64,000 bases of DNA from G963668435 sp963668435. Lineage in GTDB: Bacteria > Latescibacterota > Latescibacteria > Latescibacterales > Latescibacteraceae. The notes under the pieces are model-generated. The model worked only from the letters and a program-made list of their open reading frames with translations. It made no database searches and was not told the DNA's origin. Each line of letters opens with the position of its first letter. Within the stretch, counting starts at the first letter, position 1. The translations under genes were made by a program, and so were the position numbers. This document shows, in pieces, positions 28,495 through 37,201 of this stretch. The stretch covers positions 372,001 through 436,000 of the forward strand of contig CAXXSC010000010.1 in assembly GCA_963668435.2 (NCBI GenBank). The letters run 5' to 3'.

Positions 28495-29505
28495 TCAGTC
28501 GGCCAGATAGCTTTCAGCCGCCTCAAGCACCCGGACAACCACTTCATCGAGACTGCCGATGAGGTTCGCGCCCGCGGCACGAGGATGCCCTCCCCCGCCA
28601 AGCATTGAGGCAACCCGATTGACCGGCACTTTAGCACCGGATCTGAAGCTTACCTTGAAGCGTTCATCGCCTTCCTGAATAATCAGGATTGCCACCTGCG
28701 TTTTGTAGATATAGCGTATCTGGTCAATAATACCGTCTGTGTGCTCACGTTTCGCACCAGCCTCCTCGAACATATCGAGGGTAATCGAGGCATAGGATAT
28801 CTGACCATCCGCCGCAGACTTGAGGGTCGATAATGCATAGCCCATTAGTTTCTGCCTGCAGAATGGATACCCGTTTTCAAGACGTTTCCTTATACTTATG
28901 ACATCGGCGCCATGCTCATAGAGAGACGACGCTATTTTATGAGTAGTTGCCGTTGTACTGCCGTAACGGAAATATCCGCTGTCGGTGACTACCGCAGTCA
29001 GCACGGCAAGCGCAATATCTTTCGAAATCAGAGAGGCATCGATATGATTGAGAAGGTCATAGACAAGTGATCCCGTCGAAGCCGCATCAGTATTGACAAC
29101 TGAATAATCGACATCGATGTCCTCTTTGGGATGATGATCGATTACAATTTTCATGGCCGATGAATTTTCGAAATACCCGGCACATGAACCACAACGTTCA
29201 TAACGTCCCATATCGACCAGCAGGATAAGATCAGTTTCACATGGAGAAAGTGTAAATTCCGTGTCATCCTCGAACTGTTCAATGATGTTGTCCGGATCGA
29301 GAAACGCGAAAGTTTCCGGTGTCGGAGAATGATTAATAACCCTGTAATACTTTCCCATCTTTTCGAGGAAACCGGCAAGCGCCATTTCACTGCCGATCGC
29401 ATCGCCATCCGGATTGACGTGTGACGTGATGAATACAGCCGAGGCAGCACGGATTTTTTCCGCGACAAATTCCCAGTCTCTGATATTCTCTTCGAAAAAC
29501 GCCAT
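28495..29505 (-). CDS. DHH-DHHA1 phosphoesterase, NrnA-like oligoribonuclease/pAp phosphatase
   Basis: 336 residues. N-terminal DHH domain with ITSHVNPDGDAIGSE, LLVDMGRYERCG and IDHHPKEDI (the DHH metal ligands), and C-terminal DHHA1 with GSGAKVPVNRVASMLGGGGHPRAAGA. This is the NrnA layout: it degrades short RNA and dephosphorylates pAp. It lies 21 bases after the endonuclease IV-like gene and shares its likely operon with tusA. AGGG five bases before the ATG supports the start. Confidence 0.9.
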   Translation of the reverse strand: MAFFEENIRDWEFVAEKIRAASAVFITSHVNPDGDAIGSEMALAGFLEKMGKYYRVINHSPTPETFAFLDPDNIIEQFEDDTEFTLSPCETDLILLVDMGRYERCGSCAGYFENSSAMKIVIDHHPKEDIDVDYSVVNTDAASTGSLVYDLLNHIDASLISKDIALAVLTAVVTDSGYFRYGSTTATTHKIASSLYEHGADVISIRKRLENGYPFCRQKLMGYALSTLKSAADGQISYASITLDMFEEAGAKREHTDGIIDQIRYIYKTQVAILIIQEGDERFKVSFRSGAKVPVNRVASMLGGGGHPRAAGANLIGSLDEVVVRVLEAAESYLAD

Positions 29506-29526
29506 AACATCCCTGACTTGAATGGT

Positions 29527-30363
29527 TTATAGTGCCAGATAGAAATCTTTCATCCGTCTGGCGTCATCCTCCTGCACGGGGCTTTCACAAATAAGGAAAC
29601 CGGCAGCGCCGTTATCCGTTAAAACCCGCAGAAGGTCACGGTAATTCATATCTGAATCTTCAAGGAGACAATGTTTCCGCTCTCCTTTGTCTGTATACTC
29701 AATGCCTGAAACATGCATGTGACAGTGTTTCAGCGCATGATCACCAAGACAGCGTCGTATCTCATCAAGAACCGCCTCGAACTCTCGCGCTGTATTATTA
29801 GCCCCTGTCCGGGCATGGAGGTGAGACCAGTCGATACAAGGTTCCACCGATTCAATCCCGGCGGCAAGCTCTAAAAGTTCGTCGAGAGAACCGAACTGTG
29901 AAGCTTTCCCGGTCAGTTCAGGACGGAGGTCGACAACGGTGCCCTCATCACGCAATATTTTTGCCAGAGCCGCAAGTTCTTCCGCTATCGTCTTGAAAAC
30001 AACATCGCCATCGAGACCCAGATAAAAACCTGCATGGAACGTGACACTTTCCGCTCCGCTCAAAGATCCGATACGAGCTGTTTTCAGCACTCGCTCACGC
30101 GACGCTTCGAGCTTTTCCGGCTCAACAGCATTCAGGTTAATATAATACGGTCCATGAGCTGTCAGCCGAATACCGGCTGAACAGGCCGCATCGGCAATAT
30201 TTCCGGCGCTGGCTTCTTTCGGAAACGAACCTCGTACATATTCGAGCTCCATGGCATCCAGCCCAAGCTCACCAAGACGTGCTATACCGCTTATACTTGT
30301 CCGTTTAGATGCAGACTGCGGACAACCGGCAGTACCGAAGAGCAGCTTATCACAAGCGCTCAA
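29527..30363 (-). CDS. Endonuclease IV-like TIM-barrel protein (Nfo superfamily)
   Basis: 278 residues. The three-zinc ligand set of endonuclease IV appears in order: LTAHGPYYIN (His), VTFHAGFY (His), RPELTGKASQFG (Glu), CIDWSHLHAR (Asp and His), HCHMHVSGIEY (His), RKHCLL (His) and LICESP (Glu). The ELTGK-SQFGSLDE block resembles archaeal-type Nfo homologues. It probably cleaves AP sites in DNA, though sugar isomerases share the fold. The start is a TTG (30361-30363) overlapping the tusA stop by four bases with AAGG upstream; no ATG start is available before the conserved region. Confidence 0.82.
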   Translation of the reverse strand: MSACDKLLFGTAGCPQSASKRTSISGIARLGELGLDAMELEYVRGSFPKEASAGNIADAACSAGIRLTAHGPYYINLNAVEPEKLEASRERVLKTARIGSLSGAESVTFHAGFYLGLDGDVVFKTIAEELAALAKILRDEGTVVDLRPELTGKASQFGSLDELLELAAGIESVEPCIDWSHLHARTGANNTAREFEAVLDEIRRCLGDHALKHCHMHVSGIEYTDKGERKHCLLEDSDMNYRDLLRVLTDNGAAGFLICESPVQEDDARRMKDFYLAL

Positions 30364-30593
30364 TCTAACGCCTTGCGCACATAAACCTCAATCTCACCAT
30401 CATTTTCGTACAGACCGAGAAACTCGTTACCGGTCATCTCACACCAGCTTTTCATATCACTCTTAATTCCCTCGTCATCAGCGATAACAGTAACCGTTTC
30501 ACCAATAGCGAGTTCTTTGAGCTTTGTCGCTGTCTCGATGATCGGCACCGGACAGAATTTGCCAACGGTATCAATCACATGATCTGTTTTCAT
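30360..30593 (-). CDS. TusA/SirA-like sulfur-carrier protein
   Basis: 77 residues from the ATG at 30591-30593 (AGGGGG six bases upstream). The family motif is DTVGKFCPVPIIETATKLKEL with Cys14 as the persulfide carrier; ADDEGIKSDMKSWCEMTGNEF is the standard second half. TusA-type proteins pass sulfur to tRNA thiolation or cofactor pathways. The upstream frame to 30857 runs over the intergenic region and the antisense Nudix start and is not coding. First gene of the tusA-nfo-nrnA run, and divergent from the Nudix gene. Confidence 0.92.
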   Translation of the reverse strand: MKTDHVIDTVGKFCPVPIIETATKLKELAIGETVTVIADDEGIKSDMKSWCEMTGNEFLGLYENDGEIEVYVRKALD

Positions 30594-30783
30594 GGTGTTC
30601 CCCCTTGCTTTAATATCTAAAATAACGTGTATAAAATCAACGATTTTGTTTTCAATAGGTTCCTGGTTATTGTATATTGGAAGATTACCAATAACCGCAT
30701 CGACCTCAGGGGATGTAAAAATACATTCGCACAAGCTACTTTTCATCCCGCCCATGTAATTATATAACGCCTGGAAAGTAATT

Positions 30784-31296
30784 ATGGAGCTATTCGATAT
30801 CCTTGGTACAAACGGCAATGTGATTGGACGTGCCAGCAGAAAGGAATGCCACAGCAAGAGTTTTCTCCTGCATGGTGTAGTACATGTTCTGGTATTCAGA
30901 AGTGACGGCAGGATTATTCTTCAGAAACGTTCGGAAACAAAGGACATCCAGCCGGGCAAATGGGACACCTCGGTCGGCGGACACATAGCTTCCGGAGAAA
31001 GTACTGAGGAGGCCCTCGAGCGCGAGACACTCGAAGAACTGGGCATCAGCAAGGTCAAATATACGAAATTATACAGCTACATCATGACCAGCGAAATCGA
31101 AAAAGAGCTTGTCACAAGCTATTCCTGCGTATGGGACGGCCCACTTCTGGCCCAGGAGGACGAAATCGATGAACTGAGAGCGTTCAGTGCCGAGGAGATC
31201 GAAGAACGTCTCGGCACCGGTTGTTTCACACCCAATTTTGAAGATGAATGGCGTTATTATCTCGAATGGGAAAACAAGGAGATCAAAGCCTCCTGA
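30784..31296 (+). CDS. Nudix hydrolase, YfcD/Idi-like
   Basis: 170 residues on the plus strand, alone among minus-strand genes. The Nudix box is complete: GGHIASGESTEEALERETLEELGI. The N-terminal part (FDILGTNGNVIG, SFLLHGVVHVLVF, ILQKRSETKDIQPGKWDTSVGGH) is that of the IPP-isomerase-like YfcD group, which act on nucleoside diphosphate compounds of unresolved identity. The last 14 bases overlap the convergent CheW gene. Confidence 0.9.
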   Translation: MELFDILGTNGNVIGRASRKECHSKSFLLHGVVHVLVFRSDGRIILQKRSETKDIQPGKWDTSVGGHIASGESTEEALERETLEELGISKVKYTKLYSYIMTSEIEKELVTSYSCVWDGPLLAQEDEIDELRAFSAEEIEERLGTGCFTPNFEDEWRYYLEWENKEIKAS

Positions 31297-33019
31297 TATC
31301 GAGCAGCATGGTTTCCCTGCCATCGACATTCACGATACCCGCAAATGGCTGTTCCGATCCCGAGAACGGCCTCACCGCGGACTGATCCAGTTCACGAATC
31401 CCCACAACATCCTGCACGGCGACAGCCAGACGCTCCTTTCCATTTTGAATCAGGAGAGCCTTGACGGACTGTTCAGGCTGTAATCCGCCGCCCGAAAATG
31501 TTGCGAGATCGAGACATCGAACTGAGCGCGAAAGCCCGTTCACGCGGAAAGTTCCATTTTTTGCGACCTTGACCATTTCAGGGGAAATCACCTCATCGAC
31601 ACTGGAGAGCGGCACAGCTATCCGGGAATCGCCAATCAAGGCGAGAACAAAGTTCGTTTCTTCTTCAGTATCGACAACTGTTGCGTCCGTTTCAGCTTTT
31701 TCAGCTTCAGAATCCACAACAAGCCCCAGACAGTCAAAGAGCTGTATTGTGTCATTTCCAACGCGAACAGTCAACGCACCATCGTCCTTTGTTTCGACAC
31801 TGAAAGAACCGGAGTCATAGAAAGCACCAACTGTTTCAGCTACAAGCGCGACCTCAGCGTTTTCACGTCCGCAGACGATGATACGGTCAGAAAAAGCCAG
31901 CGTATCAGGATCAATGAAATTGCCATCTGCTCCAAGGACCGGCAGCATCCGGTCATCAGCGGACACAAATCCCTGCGGTGAATCCTCGGCCGATTCGCGC
32001 CTGACAAGCGCATGTTTTCCCATGACTGAAATGATTAGATCGCTGTCTATAGCAACCTGGAAACCATCCAACACGACAAGAAGAATACGAGAGGGCATCT
32101 CCGCCGTATCGGTTGAAGAGGCCGATGTGGAGGCTATTTGAAGCTCTTTTTCCACCGATGGCTTGTCAGCTTTCGGTACAGCTGGTGCAGTTGTCGTTTC
32201 GGGCTGCTTTTCCTCGGCAGGCGCTGTTTTGGTCACAGTTTTCGATGTTGCCGGCTTTTTGGCTGTCTTCGGTTTCGGTGCTGCTTTCTTTTTCGGTGCC
32301 GCCTTGGGCTGTAGTGTTTTTGCCGACGCAATAAACGAGTCTATAACTGCCGGCCCGGCAAATGAAATATCCTCGAGAACTGATCGCTGGTCCTTGATCA
32401 TTTTACCTACGCCATTGACAAAAACAGTCCGCTGCATCAGCGCCGATTCACCCTGCAAAGGCAGTGGAAGACTGTCCTCGGCTTTTGACGGTGTCACATC
32501 AAGGATCAGGCTGAAAAGTTTGTTACCGAGCTTGCGGCAGGCCTCACTTGCGGCTGTAATATCGACCGGCTCTGAATAAAAAATCCAGAGATAGTAATGA
32601 CCTTTACCTCCCTCGGCAACCTCGATTATCGACGATATGCCATTTTTTTCGAGCTCTCCGGCATATTGTTTCGCTTTCGAGAAAGGATGGGCCATATCAT
32701 CAGAAATATCGAAACTGATCACATGCCACGAGCTTTTGCCGTTCTTGTCGACCGGCCTTACAATAACAGAGCTCTCCCCTGCCAGATGAGACTCGATATC
32801 CGACTCGAAACGGTTGTCGTTCACGGAAAATCGCCCACCGCCCTCAAGCTCATAATTCTCCGCAGACTTGAAAAACACAGATTTCAGCTGGGAAACACCG
32901 ACAGTAGACGAGGTCTGACGTTTCTTTTTCTTTGGCGCGGGAGTGTTGAGGACTTTTTCAGTCAAAGGCGTTTTTTTACCGAAATAATCATTCTTGCTTT
33001 TGAATCTTGCCGCACTCAT
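31283..33019 (-). CDS. CheW-domain protein with degenerate TOTE-type primase-like N-terminus
   Basis: 578 residues. Residues 77-222 resemble the archaeo-eukaryotic primase domain of TOTE conflict systems: HLAGESSVIVRPV, ISFDIS where DFD is usual, AGELEKNGISSIIEVAEGGKG, YLWIFYSEPVD where HVWIFF is usual, LPLPLQGE, TVFVNG and DQRSVL. The second metal Asp (Ser106) and the motif His (Tyr) are replaced, so it is probably not catalytic. Residues 236-275 are a Lys/Ala/Pro-rich tail like histone H1. Two CheW-like domains follow (about 310-436 and 455-578). The ATG overlaps the parA stop (ATGA), so it is coupled to ParA. CheW domains dock chemoreceptor or kinase arrays; I infer an array-positioning adaptor that also touches nucleic acid. 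Confidence 0.78.
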   Translation of the reverse strand: MSAARFKSKNDYFGKKTPLTEKVLNTPAPKKKKRQTSSTVGVSQLKSVFFKSAENYELEGGGRFSVNDNRFESDIESHLAGESSVIVRPVDKNGKSSWHVISFDISDDMAHPFSKAKQYAGELEKNGISSIIEVAEGGKGHYYLWIFYSEPVDITAASEACRKLGNKLFSLILDVTPSKAEDSLPLPLQGESALMQRTVFVNGVGKMIKDQRSVLEDISFAGPAVIDSFIASAKTLQPKAAPKKKAAPKPKTAKKPATSKTVTKTAPAEEKQPETTTAPAVPKADKPSVEKELQIASTSASSTDTAEMPSRILLVVLDGFQVAIDSDLIISVMGKHALVRRESAEDSPQGFVSADDRMLPVLGADGNFIDPDTLAFSDRIIVCGRENAEVALVAETVGAFYDSGSFSVETKDDGALTVRVGNDTIQLFDCLGLVVDSEAEKAETDATVVDTEEETNFVLALIGDSRIAVPLSSVDEVISPEMVKVAKNGTFRVNGLSRSVRCLDLATFSGGGLQPEQSVKALLIQNGKERLAVAVQDVVGIRELDQSAVRPFSGSEQPFAGIVNVDGRETMLLDIRRL

Positions 33020-33762
33020 ATCAGCTCCTCGACAATATTCCGGAAATCCTCGGCACCGATACTTTTAGGATCATAATCGAATATGCTCTGCCCCATCGCC
33101 GAACTCTCGCCGATCTTGACATTACGCCTGACCGGTGTTTTCGCTAGAAGATCGCCGAAAAATTCTTTCAGCTGTTTGTGCATTTCACTGGCGAGCACGG
33201 TGTTTGAGTACATGGTCGGAATCACCCTGCCGACTTGCAGCTCGTCGTTATAATTCTCACGGACAGCATCGATAGTTTCGAGCAGCTTGTTCGTGCCGAT
33301 AACACTCAAATGTTCGCAAGCGACCGTAATATACACTTCCTCGCAGGCAACAAGGCCGTTCAGTGTCAGCGCCCCCAGCGATGGAGGACAATCGATGAGA
33401 ATATGATCATAACGGGCAAGAACCGGAGCCAGAGCCTTTTTGAGGATACGCTCATAACCGATCGAGGCAAAAATCTCACGTTCTATCGACGCAAGCAGAA
33501 TATTCGAAGGAATGAGCGAAAGACTCTTATTAACCTCGATAAGGCAATCATCAACCGTTGAGCGCTCTTTCAGGATATCATACACTGTACGTTCGCATTC
33601 GTCGGGATCAAACCCGCAGCAGCTTGTCAGGTTGCCCTGCGGATCCATATCGATCAGTAATACACGTTTTCCACGATTCGCCAGCTCAAATCCTATATTC
33701 ACGGTGCAGGTCGTTTTGCCCACACCACCTTTTTGATTCGCAAAAACCGCAACCTGTTTCAT
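33016..33762 (-). CDS. ParA/MinD-type ATPase
   Basis: 248 residues. The deviant Walker A is FANQKGGVGKTTCTVN with the signature Lys; switch I and II follow as LLIDMDPQGNL and ILIDCPPSLGALTLNGL. This Soj-like ATPase dimerises on DNA with ATP and positions cargo. No parB gene or parS-like site is seen; instead it is coupled to a CheW protein. In Vibrio the ParC ATPase works with the CheW-like ParP to place chemotaxis arrays at the pole, and this pair has the same logic. A 157-base gap separates it from pilC upstream. Confidence 0.92.
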   Translation of the reverse strand: MKQVAVFANQKGGVGKTTCTVNIGFELANRGKRVLLIDMDPQGNLTSCCGFDPDECERTVYDILKERSTVDDCLIEVNKSLSLIPSNILLASIEREIFASIGYERILKKALAPVLARYDHILIDCPPSLGALTLNGLVACEEVYITVACEHLSVIGTNKLLETIDAVRENYNDELQVGRVIPTMYSNTVLASEMHKQLKEFFGDLLAKTPVRRNVKIGESSAMGQSIFDYDPKSIGAEDFRNIVEELI

Positions 33763-33919
33763 TTAACCTCCAGCAACTTATCTTATGAAACCCATAATCA
33801 CATGCATAGCATATAAATACACAAAACCAAATCGCACACCCAACAATGTAGGTGCAGAAGCAATATACAAATCGGCAGATTGTCAGGAAACAGAATTCTG
33901 GCCGCAGGATTCGAACTGA

Positions 33920-35128
33920 TCAGCCGCTGACAGCACCGATCATGTCGAACATGGGCAAGTACATGGCGATAAGCATGCCGCCGACAATAACAGCGAGGAT
34001 GACAATGATAATAGGCTCCAGCACACTGGTAAGGGTCTCAACAGCCGCATTGACCTCCTCATCGTAAAAATCGGCAATTTTCACAAGCATCTGATCGAGT
34101 CCGCCGGACTCCTCGCCTACCGCCACCATTTGAATAACCATCGGAGGGAATACACCTGTTGATTTCATCGGCTCAGTTATGGTCTTACCCTCGGAAATAG
34201 CACTTATCATGCTGGAAAGAGCATTTCGCAAAACCATATTACTCGCTGTTTTCGCTGTTATTTCAAGAGCCTCGAGGATTGAAACACCACTGGTCAGAAG
34301 TGTTCCGAGCGTACGGGAAAACTGCGCAACGGAACTTTTCTTGGCGAGATCGCCCATAACGGGGATTTTCAAAAGAAGGGCATCTGTTTTCAAGCGGCCT
34401 TTGGGTGATTTTCTGTATTTAGTGTAAATAAAACCGATCAACACCATCCCGGCAACAACAGGCAGGATTTGTGATGGTGTTTTCATGAAGTTCGAAATAT
34501 TGACAACAAACTGTGTCGGTCCGGGAAGGTCGGCACCAAAATCTGCAAACATTTTCGAAAATACCGGGATAACAAAAATGAGCATTGCCGCAGTCGCCAG
34601 GGCGGTCACGATAGATATTACTATCGGGTACATCATGGCGCCCTTTATCTTACGCTTGAGAGCTGCAGCTTTTTCGAGGAATGCAGCAAGGCGCAGAAGG
34701 ATGGTATCAAGGATACCGCCAATCTCACCGGCGGCGATCATATTGATGAACAACTCAGGAAAAACATCGGGATGTTTGCCAAGGCTGTCGGCAAGGGAAT
34801 TACCGGTTTCGACATTGCTCGTCACATTGAGCAAAACTTTTTTGAATTCCGGATTTTCTGTCTGCTCGGCAAGAATGTTGAGACACTGGACAAGCGGAAG
34901 ACCGGCCGAGATCATTGCGGAGAACTGACGGGCGAAATTAGTTACATCCTCGGTACTGATGCCGGAACCTAACTTCAGTGACAAGCTCTTGCTTTTCTTT
35001 TTGTACTTCGAAACGATGATACCGCGGGATCGCAGATATTTAAAAAGCTCGTCACGGTTCTCAGCGCTGTATTCGCCTTTAACAGCCTTACCGGTTTTCG
35101 TTTTGCCTTCATATATAAAATCGGGCAT
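33920..35128 (-). CDS. pilC: Type IV pilus/type II secretion inner-membrane protein PilC (GspF family)
   Basis: 402 residues. Two GspF domains, each with the ARQFSAMISAGLPLVQCL / SRTLGTLLTSGVSILEAL type opening, MIAAGEIGGILD / MVAVGEESGGLD loops, and three membrane helices in total (near residues 168-190, 222-240 and 375-395). It is the platform that couples the PilB motor to pilin extraction. Gap of about 100 bases after pilB, same strand; no pilT, pilD or pilin gene lies in the window. Confidence 0.95.
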   Translation of the reverse strand: MPDFIYEGKTKTGKAVKGEYSAENRDELFKYLRSRGIIVSKYKKKSKSLSLKLGSGISTEDVTNFARQFSAMISAGLPLVQCLNILAEQTENPEFKKVLLNVTSNVETGNSLADSLGKHPDVFPELFINMIAAGEIGGILDTILLRLAAFLEKAAALKRKIKGAMMYPIVISIVTALATAAMLIFVIPVFSKMFADFGADLPGPTQFVVNISNFMKTPSQILPVVAGMVLIGFIYTKYRKSPKGRLKTDALLLKIPVMGDLAKKSSVAQFSRTLGTLLTSGVSILEALEITAKTASNMVLRNALSSMISAISEGKTITEPMKSTGVFPPMVIQMVAVGEESGGLDQMLVKIADFYDEEVNAAVETLTSVLEPIIIVILAVIVGGMLIAMYLPMFDMIGAVSG

Positions 35129-35229
35129 TGAACAGACCTTTCAGTGTCAACGTAACCGTGATTCTCGCTTGAGAGTTCACGTTGAATCCCCTCGCGCCAT
35201 CACTCATATTTCCACCATGACGGCTCCGG

Positions 35230-36897
35230 CTACATGGTTTCCCTGATGACCTCTTCATAGTCGACTATCCCCTGTTTCATCTTGATGATTGCGTCCATAC
35301 GAAGGGTCAGCATACCGTCCTTGACCGCCTGCTCCCTGATATCATCTGTGTTAGCGCCGTTGAGGATTACCTGCCTGAGATTGTGAGTCATCAGCATAAC
35401 CTCGTAGGCGCCGATTCGTCCCTTTTTTCCGGTGCCGTTGCAAACAGGACAACCCACAGGGCCGTAAATCACATCGCCTTCATGAATATCGAGTTCCTCG
35501 TGCAGTTCCGGGGGCACCTCGACCGGCTGCTTGCATTCATTGCAGAGACGGCGCAACAGACGCTGTGCCTGAATGAGGTTGACAGCAGAGGCGATCTGGA
35601 ATGGAGGAAGCCCCATGTCGATCATACGGGTAACCGTACTGGGAGCATCGTTGGTATGAAGTGTCGAGAGCACGAGATGGCCTGTCAGGGCAGCTTTGAC
35701 GGCGATACCACCGGTCTCGATATCACGAATCTCACCAATCATGATGATATTCGGGTCCTGACGGAGGAATGCTTTGAGCGCGGCGGCAAATGTCATGCCC
35801 ACTTCATTGCGTACAAGAACCTGGTTTACACCGAAAAGGTTGTACTCTACCGGGTCCTCCGCAGTCATGATGTTTGTTCCGATATCGTTGATACGGCTGA
35901 GAGCAGAATAAAGTGTGGTCGTCTTGCCCGAACCGGTCGGGCCGGTCACCAGAACCATGCCGTAGGGCGATTCGATGGCACCGATAAAATCCTTGAGCGC
36001 CCTCTCGGTAAAACCGAACTTTGTGAGATCGAGTGTCAGGTTACCCTGATCGAGAATACGCATCACGATTTTTTCACCGAAAAGAACAGGAAGTGTCGAA
36101 ACACGGAATTCGACCGACTTACTCTTCATGCGGATCTTGATACGGCCATCCTGCGGAACACGGCGCTCGGAAATGTCGAGATCCGACATGATTTTGAGAC
36201 GCGAGGTCACCGCGGCCTTGAGCTTGTTCGGCAGCGGCGGCATTTCCTCCAGAACACCATCGATCCGGAAACGCACACGTACCTCTTTTTCGAAAGGCTC
36301 GATATGGATATCGGAAACACCGCGTTTCACGGCATCGACAAGGAGAGAATTAACAAGACGGACAAGAGGTGCGTCATCGGTATCGATGGATTCGACATCC
36401 TCCTCTTGATCCTCGACCACCTCGAAATCCTCACCTTCAAAATCGCCGAGAATCGAGGAAAGCTCCTCTGTCGTGCTGAATACGTTTTCAATGATCTTGT
36501 GGATTGCCGTTTCGGAAGATATATAAGGTTCGACCTTACAGCCTGTGATGAGCTTGATCGAATCGAGTGCAAATGAATTGGTGGGATCGGCGATTGCCAC
36601 TTTGAGGATTTTACCGCTTTTTTCGAAAGCGATGGCATTGAATTTCATGGAAACTTCGGCAGGAATGATGCTGACGACGTCCTCGTCAATCTCATCCATT
36701 TTCAACTCAACTGACTGTACGCCGAGCTGCTTGGCAAGAACCTCGGTGAGATCACTCTCATCGACATAACCGAGCTCGATCAGGTTCGAACCAAGGTTGC
36801 CGCCTTTTTCACGCTGGCGCTTCAACCCCTCTTCGAGCTGTTCGACACTGATTTTTTTGTCCTTGACGAGTAGATTGCCGATTCGCGCGCCCGCCAT
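35230..36897 (-). CDS. pilB: Type IV pilus assembly ATPase PilB
   Basis: 555 residues. The N-terminal MshEN-type domain (residues 1-145; a c-di-GMP-binding fold in some relatives) is followed by the motor: Asp box near 190-240, Walker A GPTGSGKTTT (319-327), Walker B region IIMIGEIRDIET, His box HLVLSTLHTNDA, and a Cys4 zinc site (LCNECKQ, CPVCNGTGKKG). The length and order are normal for PilB. The start has GGAGG about 8 bases upstream. It powers pilus extension, or type II secretion if the pilins are specialised. Confidence 0.96.
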   Translation of the reverse strand: MAGARIGNLLVKDKKISVEQLEEGLKRQREKGGNLGSNLIELGYVDESDLTEVLAKQLGVQSVELKMDEIDEDVVSIIPAEVSMKFNAIAFEKSGKILKVAIADPTNSFALDSIKLITGCKVEPYISSETAIHKIIENVFSTTEELSSILGDFEGEDFEVVEDQEEDVESIDTDDAPLVRLVNSLLVDAVKRGVSDIHIEPFEKEVRVRFRIDGVLEEMPPLPNKLKAAVTSRLKIMSDLDISERRVPQDGRIKIRMKSKSVEFRVSTLPVLFGEKIVMRILDQGNLTLDLTKFGFTERALKDFIGAIESPYGMVLVTGPTGSGKTTTLYSALSRINDIGTNIMTAEDPVEYNLFGVNQVLVRNEVGMTFAAALKAFLRQDPNIIMIGEIRDIETGGIAVKAALTGHLVLSTLHTNDAPSTVTRMIDMGLPPFQIASAVNLIQAQRLLRRLCNECKQPVEVPPELHEELDIHEGDVIYGPVGCPVCNGTGKKGRIGAYEVMLMTHNLRQVILNGANTDDIREQAVKDGMLTLRMDAIIKMKQGIVDYEEVIRETM

Positions 36898-37201
36898 AGG
36901 GCCTGTCCTCCGCTATCCGGTACAGAATCATATATCACATTCCGGTTTCCAGTGAAGCATATCCCCCGAAACCGGGCATGTACATGGACTGATAACCATT
37001 ATAATGTAAACTATACTATAAACTTTAAGGTGTCAAGCTAAAAGCAGGCAAATTCAATTGGAAACAGACTATTAACAGCAGAATAAATTCATACATCGCG
37101 ACAACACGGCGTGACAGGCCTGTCGGACAATTTGCCGTTCATGACAACAAGATACACGACATGTTTTAATCGCAGACAAAACCATAAATATCATGAGAGA
37201 T
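36898..37201. other. Non-coding stretch between FHA-cyclase 3' end and pilB 5' end
   Basis: 304 bases, AT-rich around 36990-37090. It holds a likely pilB promoter (separate entry). The rest shows no open frame with a ribosome site and no strong hairpin terminator that I could recognise, although a transcript end for the cyclase gene would be expected here. Confidence 0.5.
36998..37036 (-). promoter_or_regulatory. Putative sigma-70-type promoter for pilB
   Basis: On the minus strand TTGACA (37036-37031) is followed after 17 bases by TAGTTT (37013-37008), and a perfect TATAAT lies ten bases further on (37003-36998). The region is about 100 bases before the pilB start. Position and sequence are seen; activity is inferred. 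Confidence 0.4.

Noticed and set aside
33016..33762. ParA as part of a plasmid or chromosome partition locus
   Set aside because: No parB gene and no parS-like repeats nearby; the coupled partner is the CheW protein.
35383..36576. 397-codon open frame on the plus strand
   Set aside because: It is fully antisense to pilB, whose motifs are complete; no ribosome site and composition of a shadow frame.
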